64,000 nt of DNA, taken from XBB1006 sp051877515. Its GTDB lineage: Bacteria > Bacillota > Clostridia > Lachnospirales > Lachnospiraceae. Under the pieces are notes generated by a model. The model made no database searches. It had not been told where the DNA came from and saw nothing but the letters and a program-made list of their open reading frames with translations. Below, piece after piece: positions 8,366 to 16,203 of the stretch. The translations under genes and the position numbers were made by a program. Where the stretch lies: NCBI GenBank assembly GCA_051877515.1, contig JBJEIY010000017.1, forward strand, positions 1-64,000, read 5' to 3'. Every line of letters starts with the position of its first letter. Within the stretch, counting starts at the first letter, position 1.

Positions 8366-8395
8366 ATTATAACAAACATTTGTTCGAAAAAGCAA
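8366..8395 (-). promoter_or_regulatory. Toxin promoter with probable LexA box
   Basis: On the minus strand TATAAT lies at 8366-8371 and a TTGCTT-like -35 at 8390-8395 (18-base spacer). Between them, at 8373-8386, lies CGAACAAATGTTTG. It matches the Bacillus LexA consensus CGAACRNRYGTTYC at 13 of 14 positions, so bound LexA would block the promoter. This is inferred from the motif match. Confidence 0.65.
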
Positions 8396-8442
8396 TATAA
8401 AAAGCCAAAAAATGTACTCTTTGGAGTATGGTAAACAAAAAA

Positions 8443-8488
8443 GGTATCCACCCTGCGATTTTGCGTCAGCAACCGGCAGGAGGATACC
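8443..8488 (-). terminator. Terminator of the prd operon
   Basis: GGTATCC and GGATACC close an outer stem with an inner CCTGC/GCAGG pairing. On the minus strand a T-rich run follows. The loop contains TTGCTGACGCAAAATCG (minus strand), nearly the repeat seen at 6661 and 6773. Confidence 0.85.
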
Positions 8489-8500
8489 TTTTCTCGTTTC

Positions 8501-8968
8501 TTACTTGTTTTTCCTCATTTTCAACTTCAGCAGTGCAGCAGCTTTGCGGGCATCCATTTCTGTCAGGGAATTTTCCCCGACAACATCCGTTTCGACACCT
8601 TCTTCGCTTTTATTGATGTCAACGATGGTGTCCATATAGGGATTGGTGACCACAAATTGTGCGGCTGTTCCGCAGAAGCTTAAGCCCACCACGGGAATGC
8701 CCCGGGAGCCGATCTGTTCCACGGTATTGGCAAAATCAATATCGCTGTTGCCCCAGCTGTCGGCACTGACAATGACGCCGTCGCTGCGCATGGCTTCTAT
8801 CCAGGCACCGATGCGTTCGCCGGTGCGTTCTTTACTGACATTATCCTGAGGGATTCCGCCAATGACAATGCCCTGAAAATCAAAATCTGCATCTTCCGAA
8901 AGTACTTTTAACAGTGGATCCCGAAAGTGGTGCAGCGTGGTTTCTTTGGTTGATGGTCCTACACCCAT
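8501..8968 (-). CDS. prdE: Proline reductase cluster protein PrdE
   Basis: This 155-residue protein is collinear with the C-terminal third of PrdA. Shared stretches include GPSTKE/GPASKE, the FRDPLL/WREPLV region, DIDFA and EQIGxRxIPVVGLSFC. PrdA makes its pyruvoyl group at a cysteine just before this region; PrdE begins at the equivalent point with MGVGPSTKE and has no such cysteine. It is the last gene of the operon, 19 bases after prdD. PrdD/PrdE are conserved in proline reductase clusters; a role in maturation or complex formation is a family-based guess. The start at 8968 follows a GGAAAGGGAAAG ribosome site. Confidence 0.9.
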   Translation of the reverse strand: MGVGPSTKETTLHHFRDPLLKVLSEDADFDFQGIVIGGIPQDNVSKERTGERIGAWIEAMRSDGVIVSADSWGNSDIDFANTVEQIGSRGIPVVGLSFCGTAAQFVVTNPYMDTIVDINKSEEGVETDVVGENSLTEMDARKAAALLKLKMRKNK

Positions 8969-8987
8969 GCTCTTTCCCTTCCTTTCC

Positions 8988-9770
8988 TTAATACATGGCC
9001 CGAATAGCTCCATCCCGGTATTCGTTGGGTGAAAATACAATGGGAGCGCCGGTAATGTCAATAATGGAGTGACTGTTTTCAAAACCGGAAGGTTCCGAAG
9101 GCAAAAATCGGGTGTCATACATGGCACCCTGGCCGGATACCAGTTTTACCAAAGCCACCTTTGGTTTGCCGGGGCGGATCTTATCTTCATAGGTATGGCT
9201 TTCTGATGCATCTAATGCATGGAATCGCTTTAGCTCTTCCCGGATAAACTGGCAGTAGACATCTACGGCATGGTGAATCGCATCCGGTCCGCTTCTGGAA
9301 AATCCGGCCCCTGCTTTCAGCACTGCATCAAAGCAGATGATGTAATCCTCCGGTCCCGGAGTTCCGGCTTTTCCTAATACCATTTGTTCGTCTAACATTC
9401 CATCAGAGTTTCCGAAGGCACAGATCGGAACACCGGCTTCGTCAACACCGGTGATCATACCATAGACACCGGTGAGAGTGCGGCTGGTGCCTTCCCCAAG
9501 TTTTCCTAAGATCTTAGCTGAGATAGGAAAAACATCCATAATGGACTCATTATGCACATGGTGCTCATGAGGAGGAATGATCCGCATTGTGAGAGAAGAA
9601 AAGACTTCCTCTTTTGGTGTAAGATCCCGGGAAGACTCCGGCAGGGTCAGTTCATAGGTTTTGTAGCCTTCTTCTTTCACCGGTTTTATGGAAAAAGCAT
9701 CTCCCAAACATACCGATTCTACATGAAGGCTTTGGATGGTAAGACGTCGCATGATCTTTTCTTGTGACAT
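8988..9770 (-). CDS. prdD: Proline reductase cluster protein PrdD
   Basis: This 260-residue protein is homologous to the N-terminal two thirds of the mature PrdA sequence. The shared motifs are SIMDVFPI/TIMDVQPI, GMLDEQM/GILDENI, RPGKPKVALVK, and GQGAMYDTRFLPSEP versus GQGAMHDNLLIPQEP. It ends at DGAIRAMY, exactly where PrdA reaches its self-cleavage cysteine. Together with PrdE it therefore looks like a PrdA paralogue divided at the processing site. The gene lies 7 bases past an AGGAGG site and just behind an internal terminator, so it is probably made in lower amount than prdA and prdB. Confidence 0.92.
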   Translation of the reverse strand: MSQEKIMRRLTIQSLHVESVCLGDAFSIKPVKEEGYKTYELTLPESSRDLTPKEEVFSSLTMRIIPPHEHHVHNESIMDVFPISAKILGKLGEGTSRTLTGVYGMITGVDEAGVPICAFGNSDGMLDEQMVLGKAGTPGPEDYIICFDAVLKAGAGFSRSGPDAIHHAVDVYCQFIREELKRFHALDASESHTYEDKIRPGKPKVALVKLVSGQGAMYDTRFLPSEPSGFENSHSIIDITGAPIVFSPNEYRDGAIRAMY

Positions 9771-9786
9771 GTAATGACCTCCTGGT

Positions 9787-9819
9787 AAAAAAACTGCCGC
9801 AGCAAAAACTGCGGCAGTT
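9787..9819 (-). terminator. Intra-operon terminator between prdB and prdD
   Basis: Read on the minus strand, AACTGCCGCAG and CTGCGGCAGTT form a perfect 11-base stem followed by seven T. It begins 10 bases after the prdB stop and ends just before the prdD ribosome site. The structure is a full intrinsic terminator, so only read-through transcripts would include prdD and prdE. Confidence 0.88.
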
Positions 9820-9829
9820 GGTGAGTTGC

Positions 9830-10555
9830 TTAAACTTTTGCAACGTACTCGTAATTGAGAGGAATAACCTGTCCCGGAGACTCTAAGGTTTCCAGTAAAT
9901 CCAGGGACTCTTTTACGATGTTGTACTGCATTTCCACATCATGCGGAGCACCTGCGTTAGCACCCATTGGTACCAATGGAGCAGCTGCACGAGGTGTACC
10001 GGTCTGTTTAACAACCGGTGGTAATGCTGCGATAATAACAGTTGGGATACCTGCTTCTTCAATGGCTCTCTGCACCAATACTGCAGAGCGATGACAGGTA
10101 CCTCAGCCAGCGGTTAAGACAACGGCGTCTACATTGTGATCCTTGAAGATCTGGGCAATTGCCGGACCGGTCTCATTCTTGAATTTTTCCTGGTTTCCAC
10201 CACCACCCATGAATCCAATGTGGATTTCGGAAACGGATCCGATCACACCGTCTTTTGCAAGTTCATGTAAGCGGTCGATTGGGAACATACAGTTGATATC
10301 TTTGTTAACATCACTGTTGTCGTAACCTCCATGGGAAACCATTAACTCGCTGGATGGCATGGTATCGTATACCTCACGGAAAGTAAAGTCACCAGCCAGA
10401 TTAAAACGTTTATCTTTTTTGTGATGAACTCCGGCAGCAGTTGCAATAGCAATCTTCATCTCGTTCAGAGGCTTGGTTACTGGTGCCCATACCGGAGGTG
10501 GAGTTACAGGCACATAAATCTCGGACTGTAATCCTTCGAAATTAAAATTAGGCAT
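9830..10555 (-). CDS. prdB: D-proline reductase PrdB, selenoprotein
   Basis: PrdB is the selenocysteine-containing 26-kDa subunit of D-proline reductase, which reductively opens D-proline to 5-aminovalerate in Stickland fermentation. The frame is interrupted once by TGA at 10103-10105 (codon 151) in the context AVVLTAG-U-GTCHRSAVL, the known active-site motif. Conserved protein sequence continues in the same frame to 9830, giving 241 residues. A SECIS-like hairpin lies immediately downstream. The start overlaps the preceding gene by 8 bases. selA and selB in the same window supply the decoding machinery. Confidence 0.96.
10068..10105 (-). promoter_or_regulatory. prdB UGA codon and bacterial SECIS hairpin
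   Basis: Fourteen bases after the UGA (10103-10105) a perfect 7-base stem CTCTGCA/TGCAGAG encloses the loop GTATTGG (hairpin at 10068-10088). A loop starting with GU about 21 bases from the codon fits the bacterial SECIS model recognised by SelB. Confidence 0.85.
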
Positions 10556-10847
10556 TTCGTTCTCCTTTCCCAGCTGATTTGATTTCTTCAGCCGAACGTT
10601 TTTTATTGATTTGATTATTTACATATGTTTCGTTGGGTTCTTCACTGAGTTGTTCAATGAAGCTCATGTTGAAACCAACTTCCTGACCGATTTTGATAGG
10701 ATAGTCGGTGATCAGCATCCTCATGGGAATCTCCAGATAACCTAACCGTCCCTTCAGGTCAATTCCAACGGCACCATCTGTCACGCGGACAATGATACCT
10801 TCCATATAAATGATTTTGTCTCCGTAATTCAGTGGCATATCTTGCAC
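10548..10847 (-). CDS. CBO2463/CBO2479-type prd operon protein
   Basis: This 99-residue protein lies between prdA (7-base gap) and prdB (8-base overlap), as in other proline reductase operons. The N-terminal two thirds read as a small beta-barrel (YGDKIIYMEGIIVRV, then KGRLGYLEIPMRMLI), and the C-terminus is a charged, probably flexible tail. The domain is known only as a companion of proline reductase genes. Its job is not established; its tight packing between the two catalytic subunits suggests matched dosage or assembly. It has no cysteines. Confidence 0.82.
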   Translation of the reverse strand: MQDMPLNYGDKIIYMEGIIVRVTDGAVGIDLKGRLGYLEIPMRMLITDYPIKIGQEVGFNMSFIEQLSEEPNETYVNNQINKKRSAEEIKSAGKGERNA

Positions 10848-10854
10848 CTGTTAC

Positions 10855-12678
10855 TTAGGAGTATTTCTCTCTACGTTTGTCGCTCATTGGAAGAGAAGTT
10901 TCATTCTTCACACGCTCAACCGGTTTGCCGGTTACGTTGGAGATCAGCTCTAAGTTGCTGTCTTTTACAGCCGGAGTCCATTTACGCTCAGCAGCTTTCA
11001 CTTCAAGTCCACTCATTCTAGCTTTTAACATTGCCAGAGCACGAACTGCGTCTTCCGGACAAAGGGTGTTGTTTGCAAGAACTTCGTTCTCGATACCACC
11101 TTCGGACTTGTTGTTATCAACCATGCTAACCATGTATTTGTTACCAACAACCAGGGCACCCTGTTTTGCACAGAAGGATAATCCAACAACAGGAATATCA
11201 CGCATACCGATCTGTTCGATGTGGCTTGCAAAGTCGATGTGGTTGTTTCCGAATCCTTCGGTAGTAACGAAAGCTCCGTCAACTTCCAGTGCTTCACAGG
11301 TCATACCAACACGTTTGGATACGTAGAATTTCTCTGCGTTAATCTGTGGGCTACCTACTAAAACAACGCCGCAAAGGTCAACATCTTCGTCAAATAAACA
11401 TTCAAGAACCAATGGCTCTCTCCAGTAGTGACGGGACATTTCCTTGGAAGCAGGTCCGATACAGGTTAATGCGTGGATACATCCGTCTAAAACTTCCAAT
11501 GGAGATACAACAACCGGAACGTTTCCTAAGTCTACGTTTGGACGGGCACCAAGAACACCTACAGGCTCCTGTGGGATCAGCAGGTTGTCATGCATAGCTC
11601 CCTGTCCCATGATCTCCTTAACGATAACAACTTTCTTCTTGCCGGGACGACGATACTGATTGAAGGTTTCTTTGTCAACGATCAGGGATTCGTCATCTAA
11701 TTTCTTCAGAGCTTCACGGATCTCCTGGGTGATCACATCGGTAGCAGAGTGAGCTGCCAATGGTCCCGGACGCTCCATGTTGGTTCCTTCTTTAATGGTA
11801 ACCTGAGTCTTGATGAAGATCTCGCCCTTATCCGGTGCACCCGGACGGTTCCACATAATGTTCTCATCTAAGATACCTTCGGAAGAACCGAACTCACCGA
11901 TCTGAACACCGTTAGCATCAGTACCGGTAACCATCATAACAACACCATCCAATACTCTGGTGATGCCGGAACCAAGCTCGCTGCCTTTTTCCTTGCAGGC
12001 GATTGGCTGAACGTCCATAATGGTTTCGGAATAGGTATGATACTGTTCCGGAGTAATGATATCGATCTTTAAGTCATATACCAGTTCCTGGCTGTCAACG
12101 GCTTCTTTCTCGATGCCTTCACGAATGTAAAGAGTAGTACCTTCAATCTTGGTTTCCGGTCCACGTTTTACTTCGGTGATCTTGTAGTGATGACGGGTTA
12201 AAGTACGAAGTAACTTTGGCTCTTCATTTACAACAGGGGCAGCAACGCTACCACCTGCAGTTGCAGCAGCATTTCCACCGCTTACAAGTGGCATGGAAAC
12301 GTGGATGTTCTTTCCTTCTCCGATGGAAATCTTAATAGTTCCACCTGCAGTAGGAGCAGAAACAACAGCATTTGTAGCAGCCGGGATAGCAGCTGCCGGA
12401 GCTTCAGCCGGAGCTTCTTCTTTTGCTTCAACGATTTTATCAATTTTGTCAACGGTCAAAGGAGTCAGGGAATCAAATGTTCCGGTTAAAGTTGCTCCGA
12501 TAACCTGACCGATGGTAAGGCATCCGTCTAAGTTTAATAATCCGGAATCTACCAGATCATCAAAAATAGCAGGATCCTCTAAGTTGTGGCTTGTTAAAAC
12601 CACGCCTTGTTCTGCACGACAACAAAGGACTGCAGGGCTTTGCGCATGTTCTTTTGCGTATTCTTCACTAATTGCCAT
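10855..12678 (-). CDS. prdA: D-proline reductase proprotein PrdA
   Basis: PrdA is made as a 607-residue proprotein that cleaves itself to yield a large N-terminal subunit and a C-terminal subunit carrying a pyruvoyl group, which binds D-proline. The probable cleavage cysteine is C406 in HALTCIGPASKE, leaving about 202 residues downstream, consistent with the known 23-kDa subunit. The N-terminus has a conserved SPAVLCCRAE motif, an alanine-rich linker (about 95-115) and a strand motif GEGKNIHVSMP that recurs in the degraded copy upstream and, more loosely, in PrdC. An AGGAGG-type site lies about 10 bases before the ATG. Confidence 0.96.
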   Translation of the reverse strand: MAISEEYAKEHAQSPAVLCCRAEQGVVLTSHNLEDPAIFDDLVDSGLLNLDGCLTIGQVIGATLTGTFDSLTPLTVDKIDKIVEAKEEAPAEAPAAAIPAATNAVVSAPTAGGTIKISIGEGKNIHVSMPLVSGGNAAATAGGSVAAPVVNEEPKLLRTLTRHHYKITEVKRGPETKIEGTTLYIREGIEKEAVDSQELVYDLKIDIITPEQYHTYSETIMDVQPIACKEKGSELGSGITRVLDGVVMMVTGTDANGVQIGEFGSSEGILDENIMWNRPGAPDKGEIFIKTQVTIKEGTNMERPGPLAAHSATDVITQEIREALKKLDDESLIVDKETFNQYRRPGKKKVVIVKEIMGQGAMHDNLLIPQEPVGVLGARPNVDLGNVPVVVSPLEVLDGCIHALTCIGPASKEMSRHYWREPLVLECLFDEDVDLCGVVLVGSPQINAEKFYVSKRVGMTCEALEVDGAFVTTEGFGNNHIDFASHIEQIGMRDIPVVGLSFCAKQGALVVGNKYMVSMVDNNKSEGGIENEVLANNTLCPEDAVRALAMLKARMSGLEVKAAERKWTPAVKDSNLELISNVTGKPVERVKNETSLPMSDKRREKYS

Positions 12679-12734
12679 GTGTCTAGGCCTCCTTTAAATT
12701 ATTATTAACAGGTCCTCGCAATTTATTGCAGGGG

Positions 12735-12772
12735 GGAAGGTAATGCTTGCAACTTTGCGTTACCTTCTTCCT
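12735..12772 (-). other. Intercistronic hairpin before prdA
   Basis: GAAGGTAA and TTACCTTC form an 8-base stem with a partly paired loop in the spacer between the prdA remnant and prdA. No T-run follows on the minus strand, so it is more likely an RNA-processing or stability element than a terminator. Confidence 0.4.
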
Positions 12773-12805
12773 AAAAAGCAATAAGCTATCTGCTCAGTTC
12801 TGTAA

Positions 12806-13044
12806 TTAATCGACTTGGTCAGAACCTGCACAGATACGTGGCATGGATACATGAATATCTTTACCTTCTCCAATGGAAATCTTAAGAACTCCGCCTGTTA
12901 CCGGAACGGAAATGTTCGCAGCACCAACCGGCGCTTTCGCAGCATCAAGTTATGGCTTGTTAAAACCACACCCTTTTCTGCTCGACAGCAAAGAACTGCC
13001 GGGCTTTTCGCATGCTCTTTCGCGTATTCTTCACTAATTGCCAC
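12806..13044 (-). pseudogene. Collapsed second copy of prdA
   Basis: Read from a GTG at 13044, the first 32 codons match prdA almost exactly (AISEEYAKEHAKSPAVLCCR, then VVLTSHNL). The match then jumps, with a frame change, to the alanine-rich linker and the strand motif GEGKDIHVSMP, and ends at TAA 12806-12808. About 60 linker codons and the whole catalytic region (all of prdA from about residue 133) are missing. The leader before it (GGCCCAGACTC) also resembles the prdA leader (GGCCTAGACAC). This is best explained by a tandem prdA duplication that was later deleted internally. The second part could still be translated only after a frameshift. Confidence 0.85.
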
Positions 13045-13088
13045 GAGTCTGGGCCTCCTTCATTAAGTCTTAATGGATAATGATCTTT

Positions 13089-14525
13089 TTACTGCAGGAA
13101 GATTGGTAATTCAATCTCGATATTCTTGCCCTCTTTGATATCGATATGCAGTAAGCCATCATTTTCATCTCTTGTAACTTCGTATACACAGCCTTCGGAA
13201 GAAGCTTCTTCGCCAAGCTGTGGAACGGTCTTGGATTTGGTCAGATAACGCATACGCTCTTTACCAACGGTATCGAAGATGGTATCTGTCTGATGATGAA
13301 CATTTAATCCAAGCTTTGGTGCAGATCCCATAACGGTATTGGTACAGTCACTACAGTTTCCGATTAAGATTTCGGTACATCCGGCTTTCTTAATGTTCAT
13401 ACATTTCTGTGCCTGTCCAGGACAGTTACCCGGGTTCTCACACTTCAGGGTGCCCTTGATGTCAGCAGCCTGTTTACATTTTTCAACGGTGACAACTTCG
13501 CCATTCATCTTTGTAGCGATGTCGCGCATACGATCTTCGTTACCGCCGCAGGCACATAACAGTAATCCTACTTTCGCACCCTTTAAATCTTCAAAAGGTT
13601 TGGTAACGATGATTCCACCTGTTGTCTTGGTGATCGGAGTATCCAGAGTGGTAGCTTTACCGGTGAATGGTCCACCCATTACGATCTCACCATATTCTCC
13701 ATCGATTCCGCCGGCGCGTTCGATCAGTTCACCAACGGTAGTTCCGATAGGAACATCGAAGAATACTCTGGTATGTGTTCCGCCCTTTAATTTACCTGCA
13801 ACAGATACATTCTTGGTAATTACAGGACGTTTGTCAAGAACTGCTTCAGCAACACGCTGAACAGTCTCCACATTGATTACTACTGCATCTGCCTTGGATG
13901 GAAGATCAGTAGGCTCAAGAAGTTTTCCTAATACTTCTCTTACAACGGCACGTTCTTCACCCATTGGGTAAATGTCCGGTAAAAGATGAACGCGGATACC
14001 TTCTTCCTTCGCACAAAGATCTGCAAGAAGTTTTACAGCTTCTTCATGCTTTGCCTTGATGGCTACAACACCTTCTTTGGCATTGCACAGTTTCTTTAAA
14101 ATCTTGATTCCATCAAGAAGTCTGGAAGCGTTTTTCTCAATCCAGCTAATGTTGTGCTCTAACAGAGGCTCGCACTCTGCAGCGTTAACGAGAATGTAAC
14201 CACCCTTTAAATCAACATTACACTTAACAGCCGTTGGGAATCCGGCTCCTCCCATTCCAACAAGACCGGCAGCAGCCATAAGCTCCTTGTCGTCAGCTCC
14301 GCTAATCGGAACGAACTTGTCTTCGGAAGGATTTGCTTCAGAAGCTTCAATAATGATGGATGTTTCATCCACAGCGGCAACTTTGCCGTCGAATGGAGAG
14401 TGAATAGCAGCACCCAGGCCGGTTGGCTCTGCGATGCATACACCGCGCTCAACTTTGTCACCAGCTTTAACAGTTGGAGCACAAGGAGCACCGATGTGCT
14501 GTTTTAATAGAATTTTGTACTTCAT
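13089..14525 (-). CDS. prdC: PrdC, RnfC-like electron carrier
   Basis: PrdC resembles the RnfC subunit of the Rnf complex and is thought to pass electrons from NADH to proline reductase. The 478-residue protein has an N-terminal barrel-sandwich segment (KAGDKVERGVCIAEPTGLGA), the NADH/FMN-type middle with GLVGMGGAGFPTAVK, and a C-terminal cysteine-rich part (CACGG, CENPGNC, GNCSDC) for redox centres. Some clostridial PrdC proteins carry selenocysteine; here I see only cysteine codons. The start at 14525 follows GGAGGTG; a longer reading to 14609 lacks support. It is the first gene of the operon. Confidence 0.92.
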   Translation of the reverse strand: MKYKILLKQHIGAPCAPTVKAGDKVERGVCIAEPTGLGAAIHSPFDGKVAAVDETSIIIEASEANPSEDKFVPISGADDKELMAAAGLVGMGGAGFPTAVKCNVDLKGGYILVNAAECEPLLEHNISWIEKNASRLLDGIKILKKLCNAKEGVVAIKAKHEEAVKLLADLCAKEEGIRVHLLPDIYPMGEERAVVREVLGKLLEPTDLPSKADAVVINVETVQRVAEAVLDKRPVITKNVSVAGKLKGGTHTRVFFDVPIGTTVGELIERAGGIDGEYGEIVMGGPFTGKATTLDTPITKTTGGIIVTKPFEDLKGAKVGLLLCACGGNEDRMRDIATKMNGEVVTVEKCKQAADIKGTLKCENPGNCPGQAQKCMNIKKAGCTEILIGNCSDCTNTVMGSAPKLGLNVHHQTDTIFDTVGKERMRYLTKSKTVPQLGEEASSEGCVYEVTRDENDGLLHIDIKEGKNIEIELPIFLQ

Positions 14526-14609
14526 GGGCACCTCCAATAAGAATTTGTTAATTCTTTCCCAAATATAAGTATACCTTGTTTTTGGGGGAAAAGGAAATGA
14601 GCTATGCAA

Positions 14610-14642
14610 ATTCCAGACATTACGAAACGTAATGTCTGGAAT
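14610..14642. promoter_or_regulatory. Perfect 15-base inverted repeat before prdC
   Basis: ATTCCAGACATTACG and its exact complement flank the trinucleotide AAA. The element lies 60 bases after the LysR stop and 85 bases before prdC. The T-run after it is poor in both directions, so it could be a weak LysR terminator or a binding site at the prd promoter, where a TATACT -10-like box lies at about 14570. Confidence 0.6.
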
Positions 14643-14701
14643 GGGAAAATCAAAAATTCAAATAATAGAAAGATGTAATATAAAGATTGAAAAAAGACAG
14701 A

Positions 14702-15577
14702 TTAACGTATATTTAAAAGCATTTCCTGGGTCAGTTCAATAAAACGGGTAGCAGCCGGAGACATGTGGTCTGATTTGGGATAAGCAATGCCAAGTTCGCG
14801 GCTGATGGGAGGATCTAAAGGCAGTGTGCTGATGGGATATTTCATATCCAATACTGACATCTGCGGAAGGATACTGAATCCTAAACCGCTTGCTACCATG
14901 TGCATGATGGACAGGTCCTCTCTGGCGGAACAAACCACATTCAGATGGATGCCGTGATTTACCAGCAAATCCGGGAAATCCGTGTATACTTCTCTGGCAG
15001 GAAGTAAAAAGGGCTGATCTTCAAAATCCGATACAGGAAAACTCTTCATACCGGTAATGTCAAAGCTTTCCGGGATCACAGCCAGCATAGGATCATCGTA
15101 AAGTGGGATCCACTCCATATCATCGGAAGCACTACGGCTTAAAAAGGCAAGATCTGCTTTCTTTTCTTCCAGAAAGGAGAGTAGTTCCTTTGGATTTCCT
15201 TCGATCAGCTCCAGTGTCATGGAAGGAAACTCTCTGCGGAATGCACTGATGATATCCGGAAGCCAGTTGTGAGAAATACTTGCAAGGGTAGCAATGGTCA
15301 GATGGCCTCCGCCCGATTCGCTTAAGGTTTCCACAACCCGGTCTAATTTGCGGTTCACTTCCAGTAATTCCCGGACAAGAGGAAGGATTCGCTCTGCTTC
15401 CGCAGTCAGGGACACACCATGCTTATTTCGGACAAAGAGAGGAAATCCCAGTTCCGATTCCATGGATTTTAGAACATGACTTACACCGGATTGGGTGTAG
15501 CCCATGCGCACACCGCTTTTTGTAAAATTCTTTGTAGTTGCAACATCAAGAAACAACTCATATCTGTTTAATTCCAT
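14702..15577 (-). CDS. LysR regulator upstream of the prd operon
   Basis: This 291-residue LysR protein has an N-terminal winged helix-turn-helix (NFTKSGVRMGYTQSGVSHVL, about residues 16-35) and a two-lobed effector domain. It is transcribed in the same direction as prd and ends 176 bases before prdC. In Clostridioides difficile the prd operon is controlled by the sigma-54 activator PrdR; no such gene or -24/-12 site is visible here. By position I infer that this LysR may control prd. It is only distantly similar to the LysR at 4925. Confidence 0.88.
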   Translation of the reverse strand: MELNRYELFLDVATTKNFTKSGVRMGYTQSGVSHVLKSMESELGFPLFVRNKHGVSLTAEAERILPLVRELLEVNRKLDRVVETLSESGGGHLTIATLASISHNWLPDIISAFRREFPSMTLELIEGNPKELLSFLEEKKADLAFLSRSASDDMEWIPLYDDPMLAVIPESFDITGMKSFPVSDFEDQPFLLPAREVYTDFPDLLVNHGIHLNVVCSAREDLSIMHMVASGLGFSILPQMSVLDMKYPISTLPLDPPISRELGIAYPKSDHMSPAATRFIELTQEMLLNIR

Positions 15578-15606
15578 AATCTCACCCTTTAATCTTTATT
15601 GTATTT

Positions 15607-16203
15607 CTATAATTTTCGGAAACCCTTCTTTACGTGTGGGCAGCGGTTTTCTATAAAAGATTTAAATGCATCCTGAAAGGTGTCTTCAAGAGCTTCCTTT
15701 GGGAAGGCAAATAATCCTTTGGCACCCTGCTCTGAACGGATCACCAATCCAATGGCCTTGTCAGATTCCAGCAGTTTTACTACCTGTTTATAGGAATACT
15801 CCCTTTGGGAAGTGGGGGTAATGTTTACAAGATGGTCGTCAAAAAAGTCTATCTCTACCCTCAGATCGTTTATATTTTTTTCTTTGCGCCGTTCATACGC
15901 ACCGTTCGCATCACCGTATGCAGCGGTAGAAGCCAATTTCTTTCCGAATGTTTTGCGGAAACACTCCAGTCCGACGAAGATCAGTGCCCAAATTCCACAA
16001 TACTTGAGTAAAAAGATGACAACTTCAACAGGAGAGTTATGAAAGACTCCCATATTGGCGATCATGGCTACCAGGATCATAATTGCCAGCGCCAAAGCAC
16101 CGATGCGGAAACCATTTATACTGGAGTCTAAGCGATACAACTCGCAGGTTCGAAAAATGTTTTCCTTTGTTTCTTCATATTTAATAGTAAAACGTGGTGT
16201 CAT
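15607..16203 (-). CDS. YcxB-like membrane protein
   Basis: The 198-residue protein has two membrane helices (about residues 33-52 and 64-85) followed by a soluble C-terminal domain with the YcxB pattern (IDFFDDHLVN, then the YSYKQVVKLLES and GLFAFPKEAL stretches). The family is widespread in Firmicutes and its function is unknown. The chosen ATG at 16203 has GGAGG 7 bases upstream; the in-frame extension to 16275 lacks one. It lies 29 bases upstream of the LysR gene on the same strand and could share its transcript. Confidence 0.8.
   Translation of the reverse strand: MTPRFTIKYEETKENIFRTCELYRLDSSINGFRIGALALAIMILVAMIANMGVFHNSPVEVVIFLLKYCGIWALIFVGLECFRKTFGKKLASTAAYGDANGAYERRKEKNINDLRVEIDFFDDHLVNITPTSQREYSYKQVVKLLESDKAIGLVIRSEQGAKGLFAFPKEALEDTFQDAFKSFIENRCPHVKKGFRKL

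Noticed and set aside
8147..8434. Plus-strand frame of 95 codons across the toxin locus
   Set aside because: It runs through the toxin gene, promoter and LexA box on the opposite strand and has no ribosome site.
10081..10125. prdB looks broken by a stop codon
   Set aside because: The frame, the TAG-U-GTCH context, the downstream SECIS hairpin and selA/selB nearby all indicate selenocysteine, not a pseudogene.
13045..13088. Separate small gene between prdC and the prdA remnant
   Set aside because: The stretch is only the prdC-to-remnant spacer with the remnant's ribosome site.
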